6,462 nt of DNA from Nitratifractor sp. (lineage in GTDB: Bacteria > Campylobacterota > Campylobacteria > Campylobacterales > Sulfurovaceae), in the NCBI GenBank assembly GCA_015485845.1, contig WFSU01000177.1, positions 1-6,462 of the forward strand, in the 5' to 3' direction. The translations under genes were made by a program, and so were the position numbers. Below the pieces are notes generated by a model, which made no database searches, was not told the DNA's origin, and saw nothing but the letters and a program-made list of their open reading frames with translations. Positions 4,397 through 6,462 of the stretch are shown here, in pieces (position 1 is the stretch's first letter; each line of letters begins with the position of its first letter).

Positions 4397-5254
4397 ATGA
4401 TGAAACATTTGCTGCTCCTCGTACTTGTTTCGATAGCCTTTGCCTCTTCGGCCAACCAAACCGCCTTGGATCGTGTGCACAACAGTGATCACCACCAAAC
4501 CTCTTTTTCGTTCGCGGTCATGGGGGACAATCGAGGCGGGGATGCTATTTTGGAAGCCATCATTCACTCCATCAACCAAGACCCGAAGATCGCCTTCTCG
4601 TTTAACAACGGCGATATTGTCACCGTAGGGCACGAAAAAATGTTTGCACGCTATCTCAACATCGTCAAGCCAGCCAAAGCACCCCTCCTCTCCATCATCG
4701 GCAATCACGGTGCCTACATGAACAGCAGCGAATCAAACTACCATCACTATTTTGGTGCCAGCGACTTCGCCTTCGCGTACGGCAACAGCTACTTCATCGT
4801 CTTTGATACCGCAGCCAAAGTGGTGACCCACTCGCAAATCAAATGGATCGAAAAGCAGCTCAAAATCGGACAACACTACGCCCACCGCTTTGTTTTCACC
4901 CACGTCCCCCTCTACGACCCGCGCAAAGGAGACTATGCCAAAGGCCACAGCCTCAAGCACCGCAAACAAGCCGCCACCCTCAATGATCTCTTTGATCACT
5001 ACCATGTGACCATGATCTTCGCTTCGCACATCCATTTCTACTACCGGGGGAAATGGCACCAAACCCCCTTTATCATCACCGGAGGTGCCGGAGCGCCACT
5101 CAAGCACTACAAAGGGCACGGTTTTTACCATTACGTCAAGGTGGTTGTCACGGGCAAGGATGTACAATACGACGTGATAAAAATCGATGCAAAAGATCCC
5201 AGCTGGCTCGACCGACATATCCAATCGGCCAAAGACGTTTTGGACATTGACTAG
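4397..5254 (+). CDS. Secreted calcineurin-like metallophosphoesterase
   Basis: The product has 285 residues. An N-terminal signal peptide (about residues 1-19, MMKHLLLLVLVSIAFASSA) points to export to the periplasm. Metal-binding motifs occur in the family order: GDNRGG (43-48), GDIVTVG (72-78), GNHGAY (102-107), FTHVPLY (167-173) and SHIH (210-213). Together they would build a two-metal site hydrolysing a phosphomonoester or phosphodiester; the substrate is unknown. Two departures from the common pattern are a first motif without the usual His (GDNR rather than GDxH) and SHIH in place of GHxH; both are tolerated in some subgroups. The start at 4397 has AAAGGA (4383-4388) 8 nt upstream; the adjacent ATG at 4400 is equally plausible for the protein. 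It is the first gene after tandem box 3, and a transporter gene follows after 7 nt. The mature protein is rich in His, Tyr and Lys. Confidence 0.9.
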   Translation: MMKHLLLLVLVSIAFASSANQTALDRVHNSDHHQTSFSFAVMGDNRGGDAILEAIIHSINQDPKIAFSFNNGDIVTVGHEKMFARYLNIVKPAKAPLLSIIGNHGAYMNSSESNYHHYFGASDFAFAYGNSYFIVFDTAAKVVTHSQIKWIEKQLKIGQHYAHRFVFTHVPLYDPRKGDYAKGHSLKHRKQAATLNDLFDHYHVTMIFASHIHFYYRGKWHQTPFIITGGAGAPLKHYKGHGFYHYVKVVVTGKDVQYDVIKIDAKDPSWLDRHIQSAKDVLDID

Positions 5255-5261
5255 GAACCCC

Positions 5262-6404
5262 ATGAACAAAAACATCATCGCCCTCGGCTTCGTCAGCTTC
5301 TTCACCGACATGGCCAGCAGCATGGTCACGTCCATCCTGCCGCTGTTTGTCGTGTATGTCCTCCACGAGGGAGTGGACAAGCTCGGGTACATTGTCGCTG
5401 TGGCGACGTTTGTCTCGTACGGGTTTCGCTTTGTGTTTGGGTATCTGAGTGACCGTTACCGGATCGTCAAGCCCTTTGTCGTCACCGGCTATGCCCTCTC
5501 GGCGGTGACCAAACCGCTGCTGGCTCTGAGCGGATCGTGGGGGAGCATCGCAGCACTCCGGGGGCTCGAGCGGATCGGCAAAGCGGTTCGCAGTGCGACC
5601 AAAGACAGCCTCATCTCCGCCTATGCCGCCGAAGGCAAGAGCGGTGCAACCTTCGGATTTCACAAGAGCATGGACATCGCCGGGGAGCTGACGGGGAGCG
5701 TGATCGCCTTCGGGGCGCTGTATCTGCTGGGGCAGGACGAAGCAGTCTTTCGCAGCCTCTTTGCCTGGACGCTATTGCCGGGTATCCTGGCAACCATCGT
5801 CGTCCTCTTCTTCGTCGAGGACGCCCCCTACACGGAAAAGAAAAAGCCTGTCACCCTCGATCTCCATGCCGACCGCCCTCTCCTGCCGGTGCTGCTCCTT
5901 TTCTTCGGCTTTACTTTCTTTCTCATCAATGATTCGTTTTACCTCATCAAAGCCAAAGAAGCCGGCTACACCCTCGCCACCATCCCCCTCCTCGTGATCG
6001 CCCTCAACCTCACTCAGACCCTGCTGAGCTACCGTTTCGGGGTCAACGTCGACCGCTTCGGCGCCCGCCGGATGCTGCTGGTCGCTTTCGTGTTCGGGTT
6101 CGCGTCACTCGGAGCCCTCTATCTCAGCTGGATTCTCCCCGGCTTTATCCTGCTGGGCATCTACACCGTCGCCAGTCTCAACGCCATCCGCGCCTACATC
6201 GCCGACCACGCCCAAAACAAAGGGAGCGTTTACGGCCTCTTCTACGGAGGGGTCGCCCTCAGCGGAGCCATCGGTGCCATCGTCACCGGATGGATTTGGC
6301 AGCATTATGGAGAAGATATGGCGGTGGGAATCGCCCTGATCGGGCTCGGGGTGATCGGGGTGATGTTTGGGGTAACGCAGGGGTGGAGGCACAAAGAGGT
6401 TTGA
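5262..6404 (+). CDS. Major facilitator superfamily transporter (MJ1317-like group)
   Basis: The protein has 380 residues and around a dozen hydrophobic segments, consistent with an inner-membrane secondary transporter. The N-terminal half has the family start FFTDMASSMVTSILPLF (13-29), the loop motif GYLSDRYRIVKP (60-71), and ERIGKAVRSATKDSLI (103-118) followed by FGFHKSMDIAGELTGS. The last two are typical of MFS proteins related to archaeal MJ1317, whose substrates are largely unassigned. The ATG at 5262 is chosen: AGGA (5253-5256) overlaps the preceding stop codon, and the next residues enter the first membrane helix directly. An in-frame ATG at 5187 lies inside the phosphoesterase gene and would add a non-hydrophobic 25-residue extension. 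Seven nt separate it from the phosphoesterase, so the two are almost certainly cotranscribed from tandem box 3. The substrate could be a product of that enzyme, but nothing in the sequence shows it. Confidence 0.9.
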   Translation: MNKNIIALGFVSFFTDMASSMVTSILPLFVVYVLHEGVDKLGYIVAVATFVSYGFRFVFGYLSDRYRIVKPFVVTGYALSAVTKPLLALSGSWGSIAALRGLERIGKAVRSATKDSLISAYAAEGKSGATFGFHKSMDIAGELTGSVIAFGALYLLGQDEAVFRSLFAWTLLPGILATIVVLFFVEDAPYTEKKKPVTLDLHADRPLLPVLLLFFGFTFFLINDSFYLIKAKEAGYTLATIPLLVIALNLTQTLLSYRFGVNVDRFGARRMLLVAFVFGFASLGALYLSWILPGFILLGIYTVASLNAIRAYIADHAQNKGSVYGLFYGGVALSGAIGAIVTGWIWQHYGEDMAVGIALIGLGVIGVMFGVTQGWRHKEV

Positions 6405-6412
6405 TTGAAGCG

Positions 6413-6437
6413 AGGGTGATCGGCTGAAGCCAACCCT
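6413..6437. repeat. Imperfect hairpin downstream of the transporter gene
   Basis: AGGGT (6413-6417) pairs with ACCCT (6433-6437), and GGCT (6422-6425) pairs with AGCC (6428-6431) around a GA loop; the arms are interrupted by GATC on one side and A on the other. It starts 9 nt after the transporter stop codon. There is no following T-run, so it is not a standard intrinsic terminator on either strand. It may be a decayed copy of an interspersed palindromic repeat or a processing/termination hairpin. Confidence 0.4.
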
Positions 6438-6462
6438 ACGTGTTCCTCAGAACCGATACCCC

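Noticed and set aside
3707..4708. Open frame of 333 codons on the minus strand across the PAP2 gene and the phosphoesterase start
   Set aside because: It spans two well-supported + strand genes and the promoter between them, and its translation shows no recognisable domain.
1..6462. CRISPR arrays, tRNA/rRNA genes, transposase or integrase genes
   Set aside because: No regular spaced repeats, tRNA-like cloverleaf, rRNA segments or recombinase motifs were recognised on either strand by reading.

Overview
The window carries eight genes, all on the + strand. The first is cut by the window's left edge. Most of the DNA is GC-rich (41 of 60 bases are G/C in 3061-3120). One compact block, about 541-1200, is strikingly AT-rich (16 of 60 in 661-720). 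The short c553-like cytochrome c, the gene style and the promoters with a good -10 but a poor -35 suggest a relatively GC-rich Campylobacterota (epsilonproteobacterial) chromosome. This assignment is an inference; no marker gene is present.

Layout. 1-534: 3' part of a TRIC/YadS-type membrane channel gene (UPF0126). 541-1205: an AT-rich block with its own promoter and a type II toxin-antitoxin pair (small antitoxin, MazF/PemK-type toxin). 1206-1268: a second, decayed copy of the 3' end of the TRIC gene. 1288-3697: a probable operon of a periplasmic cytochrome c, an OmpR/PhoB-class response regulator and a HAMP-containing sensor kinase. 3705-4327: a PAP2-family membrane phosphatase. 4334-6404: a secreted calcineurin-like phosphoesterase and a major-facilitator transporter, 7 nt apart. 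6405-6462: a short non-coding tail with an imperfect hairpin. No gene-free stretch exceeds 300 bases; the longest is 1180-1399.

Two observations stand out. First, the toxin-antitoxin block lies between two in-register copies of the TRIC gene's 3' end, exactly 728 bp apart. They share a perfect 21-bp core and then diverge. This is the geometry expected when a circular element integrates into a gene's 3' end and supplies a replacement tail, yet no recombinase is encoded. Second, the three promoters in front of the cytochrome/two-component operon, the PAP2 gene and the phosphoesterase/transporter pair each carry two tandem 11-bp units of consensus TTTCAYYTTCA, placed 4-5 nt before a -10 element. 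Spacing and core resemble a PhoB-type box, so the local response regulator probably controls its own operon and the two phosphatase transcription units. If so, 1288-6404 is one autoregulated module joining envelope sensing to phosphatase functions and a transporter. The inducing signal cannot be read from the sequence.
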